NCBI GenBank assembly: GCA_966250385.1
Contig: CBINHC010000002.1
Coordinates: forward strand, 314,102-378,101
Direction: 5' to 3'
Source: DASWTL01 sp966250385
GTDB taxonomy: Bacteria > Bacteroidota > Bacteroidia > Sphingobacteriales > Sphingobacteriaceae
DNA length: 64,000 nt
This document shows positions 53,420-61,757 of the stretch, in pieces. Made by a program: the position numbers and the translations under genes. The notes under the pieces were generated by a model that was not told the origin of the DNA, made no database searches, and saw nothing but the letters and a program-made list of their open reading frames with translations. Every line of letters starts with the position of its first letter. The first letter of the stretch is position 1.

Positions 53420-54028
53420 ATGGGAACAACTAAACTCAGTAAGGCTTTTAATAAAGGTTTTTTCCATCCCGGAGCCTCTGAATTGAAGCTCGCCTTGTGG
53501 TACTTTACCAGCTTGCTCGTTTTCAGGTCCGGTCTGGTTCCCTTCAGCAATGTGCTGGTTTTTATTCTAAAGGCCTTTGGCGCCAGGATTGGCAAGGACG
53601 TGCGGATCAAGCCGTTCGTTCATATCCGATACCCGTGGAGGTTTGAGATGGGGGACCATTGCTGGATCGCAGATTGCTACATTGAAAATCTCGCCTTGGT
53701 AAAACTCGGCGACAACGTTTGTGTTTCTCAGGGCGCCATGCTGCTCACCGGAAATCATGATTTCACCAAACCGACATTTGATCTGATCACCAAGCCGATC
53801 ATCCTGGAGGATGGAGTATGGATCGGAGCAAGAGCAATAGTTTGCCCGGGCGTAAAAGCAAAGTCGCATGCGGTGCTGACCGTAGGATCCGTCGCGACGG
53901 CTGACCTGCCACCTTACTCGATCAATAGAGGTAATCCGGCTCATAAGATCAAAGACCGGGCACTCTGGATTGTAAAATCTGAGGGCCTGAAGTGGAACCC
54001 GGAACTTCTTGAAATGGCCTTTATCTGA
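53420..54028 (+). CDS. WcaF-like acetyltransferase (hexapeptide repeat)
   Basis: A 202-residue left-handed beta-helix acyltransferase. LVPFSNVLVFILKAFGARIG leads into the repeats; GNHDFTKPTFDLI carries the catalytic-type His, and GVWIGARAIVCPGV the C-terminal repeats, as in colanic-acid WcaF proteins. It probably acetylates a sugar of the exported glycan. Confidence 0.85.
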   Translation: MGTTKLSKAFNKGFFHPGASELKLALWYFTSLLVFRSGLVPFSNVLVFILKAFGARIGKDVRIKPFVHIRYPWRFEMGDHCWIADCYIENLALVKLGDNVCVSQGAMLLTGNHDFTKPTFDLITKPIILEDGVWIGARAIVCPGVKAKSHAVLTVGSVATADLPPYSINRGNPAHKIKDRALWIVKSEGLKWNPELLEMAFI

Positions 54029-54059
54029 GCCTGCGTCTCACCTCTTTCAGATACCACCG

Positions 54060-54614
54060 ATGATCCGCCAAGGTAAAAAACTTAGGTTCATACTGCTGTT
54101 TCCCGGGCTCTATCTCCTATTTGCTGGGTTCTCACTTTTTTGGATAGGCCTGACATCAAAAGATAATCTGTACTGGCCGTTCGCAGACGAACACCTGAAT
54201 TTTGTGAACATGTTCAGACATTTCCTGCTCACGTCGGCCAAAATCCTATGCTCCACGCTCGGGTATGAAACATCCTTTTTCGGAGAATACGGGCTAAGAG
54301 TGGAAAACCGGGGAATCCGGCTAGTCTACAGCTGTCTCGGTCTGGGCGTAATGAGCCTGTATGCTGCATTTATCCTGACATGGCCGTCACCCTTCCCGGT
54401 CAGGGCCCGGTGGGTCCCTCTGCTTTCCGGATTAGCAATCATTACCTTTCTTAACATCCTCCGTTTAGCGCTGCTGCCCATTTTACATATTGAGTATCCG
54501 GGCACCCGACAATTTCCGGTAGACCATCATGATGTGTTTAATACTATCCTGTATATAGTCATCGCCGGAATGATCTATTTATGGACGCGGAACTCTCAAA
54601 AGGCACCCGAATAA
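54060..54614 (+). CDS. Exosortase/archaeosortase-family protein (possible XrtY type)
   Basis: From MIRQGKKLRF the protein has 184 residues and about five membrane segments. The transpeptidase triad of exosortases is present in order: Cys92 in VYSCLGLG, Arg135 in NILRLALL, and His156/His157 in VDHHDVFN. Exosortases cut a C-terminal tripartite signal (motif, membrane helix, basic cluster) and anchor proteins at the surface, often beside polysaccharide operons. Here it is the last gene of one. The subtype is my recollection, and no substrate sits next to it. The open frame continues upstream to 54009, but overlaps the WcaF-like gene. Confidence 0.8.
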   Translation: MIRQGKKLRFILLFPGLYLLFAGFSLFWIGLTSKDNLYWPFADEHLNFVNMFRHFLLTSAKILCSTLGYETSFFGEYGLRVENRGIRLVYSCLGLGVMSLYAAFILTWPSPFPVRARWVPLLSGLAIITFLNILRLALLPILHIEYPGTRQFPVDHHDVFNTILYIVIAGMIYLWTRNSQKAPE

Positions 54615-54650
54615 CGACAATCAGATCATCGTACCATACAGTTTCTTCTC

Positions 54651-54682
54651 AGCCCCGAAGCCACAAACTTCGGGGCTTTTTG
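54651..54682 (+). terminator. Rho-independent terminator ending the polysaccharide operon
   Basis: A perfect 10-bp stem (AGCCCCGAAG and its complement), a seven-base loop and a T-run, 37 bases after the exosortase stop. Confidence 0.88.
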
Positions 54683-54714
54683 TTATGGCACTTTCGCCAA
54701 AAAATAATTCTTAA

Positions 54715-54770
54715 AGTGTAACTATATACCAGTCAGCAGATTGCGACTGAAAATGTGAGAAACTTACACT
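54715..54770 (+). repeat. Nested inverted repeats upstream of the adhesin unit
   Basis: Outer arms AGTGTAA (54715-54721) and TTACACT (54764-54770) enclose an inner hairpin CAGTC-A-GCA / TGC-GACTG (54730-54749). They lie in the spacer between the terminator and the first secreted-protein gene. Could be an operator or a leader RNA fold; no promoter consensus was found here. Confidence 0.5.
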
Positions 54771-54872
54771 ATGTGAATAACTGTGGTAAAAAAACTATCG
54801 CAGAACGCAACAATTGAAAAATAGGCTCCGTATAACAACACAACAGTTGCTAAACCTCGAAAGAAGTAGTCA

Positions 54873-56099
54873 ATGAATATCAAACGCACCCGATTTGCAT
54901 TTATTTTCCTGATCCTATTTTTTTCTATGGTGCAGGCTGTTGCTCAACGGTATTACTTCAACGAGACACCGACTGGCAATTGGTTGACAAGCAACCCAAA
55001 ACTGGCATCAGACGGAAACATGGCCACAGCTGCCACCCTGAATGCGCCGATTGTAGTGCCGGCATGGATCAAATTAATTAGCTCCCAAAAAGTCCCTGCA
55101 GGTGTAACCACTTTTATCAAAGTGGATGCTCCAAGCATGACGCCAGCAAATTTCCAAACACTTTTTACGGTAGAACCCTATCAAGAAACGGACAAAGTTC
55201 CAATAACCTCAATAAAGCTTGTTCAACGCCCGAATGAAAGTTTCGTTGCAGTCACGTCCTCCGAACCTTTTAATTCCGTGCGCATAACCTATGACCTTTC
55301 CGGCTCATGGTTTGGAATTGGGTCGATGCAAGTGTATGACGCTTTCTTCGGCTCCGACCTACAGGACTGCGGCTCAGGATGGAGCACATCTTTTGTCACC
55401 AGCTCGACTATTGCCAATACTCCGTCCAGCGTTAGTAACGCAACCTATGCAGTTGATGCAAATTCTGATTCCTACTCGACCATATTCGGCCAATCTGAAA
55501 AGGACAAACTAATAACCGTATCTCAAACCATATATTTTTCCAGGCACGGAAGTGCTACAGATGTGATTCGACTATATCTGAATGAACCAACCGTCGATAA
55601 ACCCTCGACAGAAGCAAGCGCCTCTGTTCTGGCGTATCTGGATGAGAAGGCGACCTTAAGCGGGAAAGCTGTTCCAAGTGGAATTAAAAAAAACAATTTC
55701 CTGGAATATGTGCCCGGTGAACCGTTCGACCGGGTCACGATCACCATACAGGTCCCGGCAAAAGGGAACTCCTCGAAAAATTTTGCTTTGGAAGTTTATA
55801 ACGTGCAGGTCGTTCCTGCTACTCCTGTACTTAGCGCTTCCTCGACCACATTCTGTGAAGACGCGTCGGAATCGCTTTCAATCACCAACCACGTTGCGGG
55901 GCTTGAGTACAGGTGGTCTGATGGAACAAGCCCATTAACTACCTCACTGGAAAACTCTCTTTCGCTTACTGAACTTCCACCAGGTCTTCACAACCTATCA
56001 GTAACCGCCTCAAGACCCGGCTGCACGGAATCATCACCGGCAACCGTCAGCATAACCGTCAATCAGAAGCCGATCAAACCAGAAATCAAACCTTATTAA
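54873..56099 (+). CDS. Secreted protein with Ig-like C-terminal region
   Basis: A 408-residue exported protein. A signal peptide (residues 1 to about 24, ending QAVAQ) is followed by a beta-rich mature part and a C-terminal segment with an Ig/PKD-like pattern (YRWSDGTSPLTTS...). It ends KPIKPEIKPY, the kind of Pro linker that normally joins two such domains, with no membrane anchor and no recognisable sorting domain. First of three secreted genes before a PorP/SprF-like gene, probably a partner of the T9SS-sorted protein. No family recognised. Confidence 0.65.
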   Translation: MNIKRTRFAFIFLILFFSMVQAVAQRYYFNETPTGNWLTSNPKLASDGNMATAATLNAPIVVPAWIKLISSQKVPAGVTTFIKVDAPSMTPANFQTLFTVEPYQETDKVPITSIKLVQRPNESFVAVTSSEPFNSVRITYDLSGSWFGIGSMQVYDAFFGSDLQDCGSGWSTSFVTSSTIANTPSSVSNATYAVDANSDSYSTIFGQSEKDKLITVSQTIYFSRHGSATDVIRLYLNEPTVDKPSTEASASVLAYLDEKATLSGKAVPSGIKKNNFLEYVPGEPFDRVTITIQVPAKGNSSKNFALEVYNVQVVPATPVLSASSTTFCEDASESLSITNHVAGLEYRWSDGTSPLTTSLENSLSLTELPPGLHNLSVTASRPGCTESSPATVSITVNQKPIKPEIKPY

Positions 56100-56120
56100 C
56101 TAACACTTAAACGAACGCAT

Positions 56121-56840
56121 ATGACTCGGAAGTTTACTTTTATCAAACTCAGCATCCTCACTTTATCCCTGTGTGGAATCTTAACCGCCGCCAAAGCCGA
56201 TGGCCCATACCCGGTGTATTTAACACAGAAAGGGACAGTAACCCTCGGACTCAAAGCGCCTTTAGCCGGAAACACGGCAGTATGGACGGAAGACGGCACT
56301 CCGGTAACACCCAATGCCGATGGCAGTATCAATATCAATGCATCAGGCAAGTCGGTCGGGGTTCATACCTACAACGTCCATTTGGTATCACCCAATACCT
56401 GTGATGGCGAAGTGACAGAGTATCAGGTATACATTCTTCCGACACCGGCTGTTACCTTAGCCACCAAAGGGCCGACTCTCTACTGTACAAATGCCGATAA
56501 CCCGCTTGCTGTACTGGAAGCAACAGCGACCGCAGCGGCATTGCCTGCCGGCGTAGAATATAAGTTCATTTGGGAGGGGACCCTGAGCGGAACCACAAAA
56601 CCCGCTGGAGAATGGGGCGAGATAGCAGGTTCAACTGCGACAACCAGTACTTTCCATTTCACCACCACAGAAGTTGGAACATTCAACCTGAAAGTAAAAG
56701 TCGAATACGCATTATCCGCCGGATCCACAAGCGTACTGCGATCTGACGCCACCACTTATGCAGCAATGGTATCAAATACCAAATCTGTAGAGGTCGCTCC
56801 GCAGCCTGCCAAGCCGGAAATCGTTATCGTATCGAACTAA
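56121..56840 (+). CDS. Secreted Ig-like protein
   Basis: A 239-residue exported protein with a signal peptide of about 25 residues (ending TAAKA). The mature part has two beta-sandwich-like regions: one with VWTEDGTPVTPNADGS, the other with YKFIWEGTLSGTTKP. It ends PQPAKPEIVIVSN, again a linker-like Pro segment and no sorting domain. Twenty-one bases after the previous gene and 18 before the next, so the three are co-transcribed. No specific family recognised. Confidence 0.65.
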   Translation: MTRKFTFIKLSILTLSLCGILTAAKADGPYPVYLTQKGTVTLGLKAPLAGNTAVWTEDGTPVTPNADGSININASGKSVGVHTYNVHLVSPNTCDGEVTEYQVYILPTPAVTLATKGPTLYCTNADNPLAVLEATATAAALPAGVEYKFIWEGTLSGTTKPAGEWGEIAGSTATTSTFHFTTTEVGTFNLKVKVEYALSAGSTSVLRSDATTYAAMVSNTKSVEVAPQPAKPEIVIVSN

Positions 56841-56858
56841 CGCCCTTACCCCGGAACC

Positions 56859-57818
56859 ATGATGAAAACCATCAGACAACTGGCAGCACTGATCCTGATT
56901 CTCGGAATCGGCGGTGCTGCCTATTGTCAGGTTCCGACTTCCGGAGGTCAGACCGTCGTGTTCCAGGACGGCAAGACGGTTACGCTTCGGACCAGTGCTA
57001 AAAACGCCGATTTTTATCAATGGTTCCGGAATGGCGAACCCATTCAAAAGGCTACAGGCGAAACGTATCACGCTTCCATTCCAGGAACCTATACCGTTAT
57101 CGCTTTCAATAATGCCAGTTGCAGTTCGGAAGTCTCCGCACCGGTTCACCTTGTCCTGAAAACGATGCTTGAGACGCTGGCCGATTTGAAGATTGACAAA
57201 AGGTCAGAGATCAAGAACACCCGGATCCTTGAACCTTATGAATACCTGGTGACCGTGACCAACCAGGGGCCGGACGATGCCCCGTTTGTAAAGGTATCAG
57301 ACGTCCTGCCGGATATGCTGCAATTCGACCGGAGCACACCTCCTGCCAAAGGGATCGTACAATATAACGACCTGACCAGAAAGCTTGAATGGCGCATTGA
57401 CAAACTTCCTGTCGGAGGTTCAGCAGAGCTGAGATTCAGCGTAAAATCCGGCGAATCCGGTCTGATCAGGACATCGGCAACTGTTGCAGCAATGAGCACG
57501 GATCCCAATATGGACGATAATACAGCGACCGATCAGAAAGAGATCCTCGACGTCAAAATTCCGAACATATTCACCCCTAACGGAGACGGAACCAACGATG
57601 TCTTTGAGATCAGGGGAATCACCAAATATGCTGAGAACAAGCTGACCATCGTAAACAGGTGGGGTGACATGGTATACCAGAAGATCAACTACCAGAATGA
57701 CTGGGATGGCAACTCACTGCTTGACGGCACTTATTTCTATATCCTGGAAGTCAAGACGGTGACAGGCTCTACTAAAGCTCTAAAAGGATACGTGACCCTT
57801 GCACGGGCCATTCAATAA
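56859..57818 (+). CDS. Surface protein with T9SS type B sorting domain (CHU_C)
   Basis: A 319-residue exported protein. Signal peptide about residues 1-24 (GGAAYC); then an Ig-like region (FYQWFRNGEP), a DUF11-type domain (YEYLVTVTNQGPDD), and a C-terminal CHU_C / gliding-motility-associated domain from about residue 233 (IFTPNGDGTNDVFEI ... DGTYFYILEV). The last domain is the type B type IX secretion signal. It should be carried across the outer membrane by T9SS with the PorP/SprF-like protein encoded next. Small compared with the giant SprB-like adhesins. Confidence 0.85.
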   Translation: MMKTIRQLAALILILGIGGAAYCQVPTSGGQTVVFQDGKTVTLRTSAKNADFYQWFRNGEPIQKATGETYHASIPGTYTVIAFNNASCSSEVSAPVHLVLKTMLETLADLKIDKRSEIKNTRILEPYEYLVTVTNQGPDDAPFVKVSDVLPDMLQFDRSTPPAKGIVQYNDLTRKLEWRIDKLPVGGSAELRFSVKSGESGLIRTSATVAAMSTDPNMDDNTATDQKEILDVKIPNIFTPNGDGTNDVFEIRGITKYAENKLTIVNRWGDMVYQKINYQNDWDGNSLLDGTYFYILEVKTVTGSTKALKGYVTLARAIQ

Positions 57819-57828
57819 TCGAAGGAAG

Positions 57829-58809
57829 ATGAAAAATATACTCAAATCCGCACTAGTTATTATTGGCTCCCTGTTTGGCGCCATCCAGGCAAATGCACAG
57901 CAGGATGGACATTTTACCCAGTACATGTTCAACGGGCTCTACATCAATCCAGCGTATGCCGGATATAAGGAACAGACTTATCTGCATTCATTTTACCGGA
58001 ATCAATGGACCGGGGTGGAAGGTGCTCCGCAGACCATGACGCTGGCGGCAGACATGGTGCAGAACCAGGGAAAAGTGGGACTGGGAGCATTATTCATCAG
58101 CGACCGCATCGGACCGCAATCCAACGTTTCGGCGTATGCGAACTATGCTTACCGTATCCAGGTCGGCTCTTCGGAATTCACGCGCCTTGCATTCGGCATT
58201 GGTGCCGGAGTTGTGCAGCTGGGATTAAACGACCGGAACCTGGACCCGAATGATGTGGATCAGGTGATTCCCGCCGGAGGTGCGTCAGGTATCTATCCTG
58301 ATGCAAGGGCGGGCATATACTATACGACACCAAAATTCTTTGCAGGCGTGTCTGCAGACAATCTGCTGATCGGCCACTTCCAGGCCAAAGGCGGCTCTTC
58401 CATTCTTCTTCCCAAGGCAGGCACGCACCTGTATCTGACAGCCGGAACCCTGTTCCCGGTTTCAAAAGACATGAAGGTGAAGACGTCTTTCCTTTTGAAG
58501 GATGATCAGCGATCGCCCACCAGTCTGGACCTGAATGCGTTTCTGCTCCTGAAAGAAACCGTATGGATCGGCGCTTTTTACCGGTCAGCTGTAGGATTAT
58601 ACAACAAACCCGATATGGATCTGGAGCTGCAGAAGAAAAATGCTATGGGGCTCGTGACCGAGATCTTCGCTACGGAAAACCTGCGGGTCGGTTATGCCTT
58701 CGACTATTCGTTCAGTCAGATCCGCCAGTTCAGCTACGGCTCGCACGAGATCTCGGTAGGGCTGGCATTGAGCAAAGTACGCCGGGAAGGCCCTAAGTGT
58801 TATTTCTGA
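57829..58809 (+). CDS. PorP/SprF-family outer-membrane protein
   Basis: From MKNILKSALV it has 326 residues. The signal peptide ends near NANAQ; the start of the mature part, QDGHFTQYMFNGLYINPAY, is a PorP/SprF hallmark. The rest alternates hydrophilic and hydrophobic beta-strands, ending SHEISVGLALSKVRREG. SprF-like proteins help export and surface attachment of type B T9SS cargo, here presumably the CHU_C protein just upstream. Ten codons upstream of 57829 overlap the previous gene. Confidence 0.9.
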   Translation: MKNILKSALVIIGSLFGAIQANAQQDGHFTQYMFNGLYINPAYAGYKEQTYLHSFYRNQWTGVEGAPQTMTLAADMVQNQGKVGLGALFISDRIGPQSNVSAYANYAYRIQVGSSEFTRLAFGIGAGVVQLGLNDRNLDPNDVDQVIPAGGASGIYPDARAGIYYTTPKFFAGVSADNLLIGHFQAKGGSSILLPKAGTHLYLTAGTLFPVSKDMKVKTSFLLKDDQRSPTSLDLNAFLLLKETVWIGAFYRSAVGLYNKPDMDLELQKKNAMGLVTEIFATENLRVGYAFDYSFSQIRQFSYGSHEISVGLALSKVRREGPKCYF

Positions 58810-58814
58810 TCTGC

Positions 58815-59810
58815 TTAGGCGTTGATCGCTTTCCAGAGCAGGTCTTTCAGATCAGTGAGTCCCTTCTGCGCCACCGAAGAAATGAAAATGTAAGGGATCT
58901 GCGGCAGGTCTGCTTTCATCTCAGCCATCAGCTCATCATCCAGCATATCCGATTTCGTTACGGCAAGAATCCGTGGTTTCTGCATCAGTTCTGGGTTATA
59001 CTCCTCAAGTTCCTTCAGCAGGATCTCGTACTCCTCCCTGATCGACCTGCTTGTATCGGCAGGGACCATAAAAAGAAGCACAGAGTTTCGTTCAATATGT
59101 CGCAGGAACCGGAACCCGAGCCCCTTTCCTTTTGATGCGCCTTCAATGATACCGGGGATATCGGCCATGACGAAGGACTTATTGTCCCGGTATGATACAA
59201 TACCCAGGTTAGGCACAATGGTGGTAAACGGATAGTCAGCGATTTCAGGCTTTGCGGCAGACAGAACGGACAGCAGGGTCGACTTCCCTGCGTTCGGAAA
59301 TCCAACCAGTCCGACATCCGCCAGTACCTTAAGTTCCAGGATCATCCACTCTTCCCGGCCGGACTCGCCGGTCTGGGCAAAACGCGGCGTCTGCTGGGTA
59401 GGCGTCTTGAAATGCCAGTTTCCCAATCCGCCCCGGCCGCCTTCCGTCAGAATGCGGGTTTCGCCGTGCTGTGTGATCTCGAACATGACCTCGCCGGTCT
59501 CGGCATTCCTGGCAATGGTACCCAGCGGCACCTCAAGAATCTCGTCTTTTCCGGTCTTTCCGCTTTTTAATGCGCTTCCGCCCGGACCACCGTCGCCGGC
59601 GATCACATGCTTCCGGTATTTCAGATGCAGCAGGGTCCAGATATTCGTACTTCCTTTCAGGATAATATGGCCACCACGGCCGCCATCCCCGCCATCAGGG
59701 CCGCCTTTTGCAGTATGCTTGTCCCGGTGCAGGTGAGCTGATCCGGCTCCACCGTGCCCAGAACGGCAACATATCTTAACGTAATCTACAAAATTTGAAC
59801 CCTGTGACAT
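58815..59810 (-). CDS. obgE: GTPase Obg
   Basis: Ribosome-associated GTPase. 331 residues: the glycine-rich Obg domain (residues 1 to about 158, GGAGSAHLHRDKHTAKGG and further repeats), then the G domain with G1 GFPNAGKSTLLS, G3 ADIPGIIEGAS and G4 TKSDM. The optional C-terminal OCT domain is absent. Convergent with the PorP-like gene. Confidence 0.97.
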   Translation of the reverse strand: MSQGSNFVDYVKICCRSGHGGAGSAHLHRDKHTAKGGPDGGDGGRGGHIILKGSTNIWTLLHLKYRKHVIAGDGGPGGSALKSGKTGKDEILEVPLGTIARNAETGEVMFEITQHGETRILTEGGRGGLGNWHFKTPTQQTPRFAQTGESGREEWMILELKVLADVGLVGFPNAGKSTLLSVLSAAKPEIADYPFTTIVPNLGIVSYRDNKSFVMADIPGIIEGASKGKGLGFRFLRHIERNSVLLFMVPADTSRSIREEYEILLKELEEYNPELMQKPRILAVTKSDMLDDELMAEMKADLPQIPYIFISSVAQKGLTDLKDLLWKAINA

Positions 59811-59829
59811 ATTTGAGTGAATTATCAGC

Positions 59830-59844
59830 CAGTTTCCGAAACTG
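59830..59844. promoter_or_regulatory. Perfect palindrome in the obgE upstream region
   Basis: CAGTTTC, one base, GAAACTG: a 7+1+7 inverted repeat about 20 bases before the obgE ATG. Possible operator site; no regulator identified. Confidence 0.3.
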
Positions 59845-59862
59845 AACCGTTTTTGTTTTTAC

Positions 59863-59890
59863 AAAAAAAGCGAGCAGGTGTTTGCTCGCT
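59863..59890 (-). terminator. Rho-independent terminator after adk
   Basis: An eight-bp AGCGAGCA stem with a six-base loop, followed on the minus strand by seven T. Confidence 0.85.
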
Positions 59891-59916
59891 GTCTTTTCAA
59901 TATTTTAGGATCTCTG

Positions 59917-60489
59917 TTAATAGTTCTCTACTACCTGGCAGATAGAATTAAAGATCTCATCGATGGAGCCAATGCCGTTAATACTGGTAAACTTGCCCTG
60001 AGCCTTGTAATAGCTGGCGACTGGAGCAGTCTTGTTGTTATATTCAACGATCCTTTTGCGAATAACTTCCGGATTTGCATCGTCAGGCCGTCCGGACTCT
60101 TTTCCCCGGTTCAGCAGGCGCTGCTCCAGTTCCTCATCTGTAACTTCCAGTGCGATCATTCCCGAAATTGCAGCACCTTTTGATTTCAGTAATTCATCAA
60201 GCGCCTCAGCCTGTGCCACCGTACGCGGAAACCCGTCAAAAATAAATCCGTTCGCGTCTTTATTCGTGTCAAGTTTATTGCTGATCATACCGATCACCAC
60301 TTCATCCGGAACAAGGGTTCCCTGATCCATCAGCTTCTTAGCTTCCAGACCAAGTTCAGTTCCCTGTGCTATTTCATTTCTAAGAAGATCGCCGGTTGAA
60401 AGATGGATTAACTTATACTTTTCGATAAGGTTTTGGGATTGTGTCCCTTTACCGGCTCCCGGAGGCCCAAACAAGACAATGTTTAGCAT
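59917..60489 (-). CDS. adk: Adenylate kinase
   Basis: Interconverts ATP, AMP and ADP. 190 residues: P-loop GPPGAGKGTQ near 8-17, FDGFPRTVAQAEAL near 83-96 for AMP binding, and RGKESGRPDD at the lid. The short form, without the extended zinc lid, is usual in Bacteroidota. Confidence 0.97.
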   Translation of the reverse strand: MLNIVLFGPPGAGKGTQSQNLIEKYKLIHLSTGDLLRNEIAQGTELGLEAKKLMDQGTLVPDEVVIGMISNKLDTNKDANGFIFDGFPRTVAQAEALDELLKSKGAAISGMIALEVTDEELEQRLLNRGKESGRPDDANPEVIRKRIVEYNNKTAPVASYYKAQGKFTSINGIGSIDEIFNSICQVVENY

Positions 60490-60509
60490 TCGTATTGTTT
60501 TTAAATTTT

Positions 60510-60545
60510 AAAAGCCTTTCCGAGTTTGTGGACGAAAAGGCTTTT
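60510..60545 (-). terminator. Rho-independent terminator after tRNA-Arg
   Basis: AAAAGCCTTT and AAAGGCTTTT arms around about 16 bases, placed just past the 3' end of the tRNA. Confidence 0.7.
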
Positions 60546-60555
60546 GATAAAAATG

Positions 60556-60629
60556 TGCACTTGAAGGGAGTCGAACCCCTAACCTCCTGATCCGTAGTCA
60601 GGTGCTCTATCCAATTAAGCTACAAGTGC
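60556..60629 (-). tRNA. tRNA-Arg (anticodon ACG)
   Basis: Minus-strand cloverleaf: acceptor GCACTTG/CAAGTGC, anticodon stem CCTGA/TCAGG with loop CTACGGA, T arm AGGGGTTCGACTCCCT. Discriminator A; no CCA encoded, since the bases that follow read CAT. Confidence 0.97.
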
Positions 60630-60778
60630 GTTCCGAATTGGTCTGCAAAAATAGATATTCTTTTTAAAAGGCGTAATCTTTTTTAATTTTTTTTGACCTC
60701 CTATGCAGCCCAAACCCGCCAAAAGCGGCAAAATTAATTGATTTCTACCTCTTTACGGGCTTGATTTTTTTTTTAAAT

Positions 60779-61756
60779 CTACTTCTTATCCTTTGGAGCG
60801 GGCTTTGAAATCGCCTCCCGCATATCGGTATCGGCTTTCATGTTTTGCATCTTGTAATAATCCATAATTCCAAGATTGCCGCTCCGGAACGCTTCTGCCA
60901 TCGCAAGAGGCACCTGGGCTTCCGCCTCGATGACCTTTGCCCGCGCTTCCTGGGCTTTGGCACGCTGTTCCTGCTCTGATGCTACCGCCATTGCGCGCCG
61001 CTCTTCCGCACGAGCATTGGCCACTTTCAGGTCGGCTTCAGCCTGATCCGTTTGCAGTTTAGCCCCGATATTATCACCAATATCAATATCGGCGATATCG
61101 ATCGAAAGAATTTCAAAGGCGGTTCCGCTGTCAAGTCCTTTCTCAAGCACCACTTTGGATATCCGATCCGGATTTTCCAGCACTTCCTTGTGATTCATGG
61201 CTGAACCGATGGTGGTAACGATCCCCTCGCCTACCCGGGCAAGAATCGTCTCCTCGCCGGCGCCGCCTACCAGCTGGTTAATATTTGCACGAACCGTTAC
61301 ACGCGCTTTGGCCACGAGCTGGATACCGTCCTTTGCTACCGCTGCCACCGGCGGGGTATTGATCACCCGGGGATTGACGGATAGCTGAACAGCGTCGAAC
61401 ACGTCCCGGCCCGCCAGATCAATGGCTGTGGCCAGTTTAAAGTTCAGCGGAATATTAGCCTTGTCGGCGGAGATCAGGGCCTTAATGACATTATTGACGT
61501 TGCCGCCTGCCAGGTAATGGGTTTCAATCTCATTGGAAGTGATATTCAACCCCGCTTTGGTTGAGGTGATCATGGCATTAACGACCAGTGACGGCGAAAC
61601 CTTACGAAGCCGCATCAGGACCAGGGTCAGCAGATTGATACGCACCCCTGACAACTGGGCGGTAAACCACAGATTGACCGGTAAAATATATAAGAATAAC
61701 GCCAATGCGACGATTGAGCCTGCTATGATCAACAGCAGGGAAACCGGATTTTCCAT
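60779..61756 (-). CDS. floA: Flotillin-like protein FloA
   Basis: Membrane scaffold protein of the SPFH superfamily, thought to organise lipid microdomains. 325 residues: an N-terminal membrane hairpin (residues 5-27), SPFH domain with AVQLSVNPRVINTPPVAAVA, and a C-terminal coiled coil rich in Ala, Glu and Arg (KVANARAEERRAMAVASEQE). Length and layout match FloA/UPF0365. One base after the peroxiredoxin stop, so the two are probably one transcript. Confidence 0.93.
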   Translation of the reverse strand: MENPVSLLLIIAGSIVALALFLYILPVNLWFTAQLSGVRINLLTLVLMRLRKVSPSLVVNAMITSTKAGLNITSNEIETHYLAGGNVNNVIKALISADKANIPLNFKLATAIDLAGRDVFDAVQLSVNPRVINTPPVAAVAKDGIQLVAKARVTVRANINQLVGGAGEETILARVGEGIVTTIGSAMNHKEVLENPDRISKVVLEKGLDSGTAFEILSIDIADIDIGDNIGAKLQTDQAEADLKVANARAEERRAMAVASEQEQRAKAQEARAKVIEAEAQVPLAMAEAFRSGNLGIMDYYKMQNMKADTDMREAISKPAPKDKK

Positions 61757-61757
61757 A

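Noticed and set aside
56085..56125. Frameshift joining the first two secreted proteins into one adhesin
   Set aside because: The second gene has its own signal peptide and ATG, and only 21 bases separate the genes, so they read as separate proteins even though their ends look linker-like.
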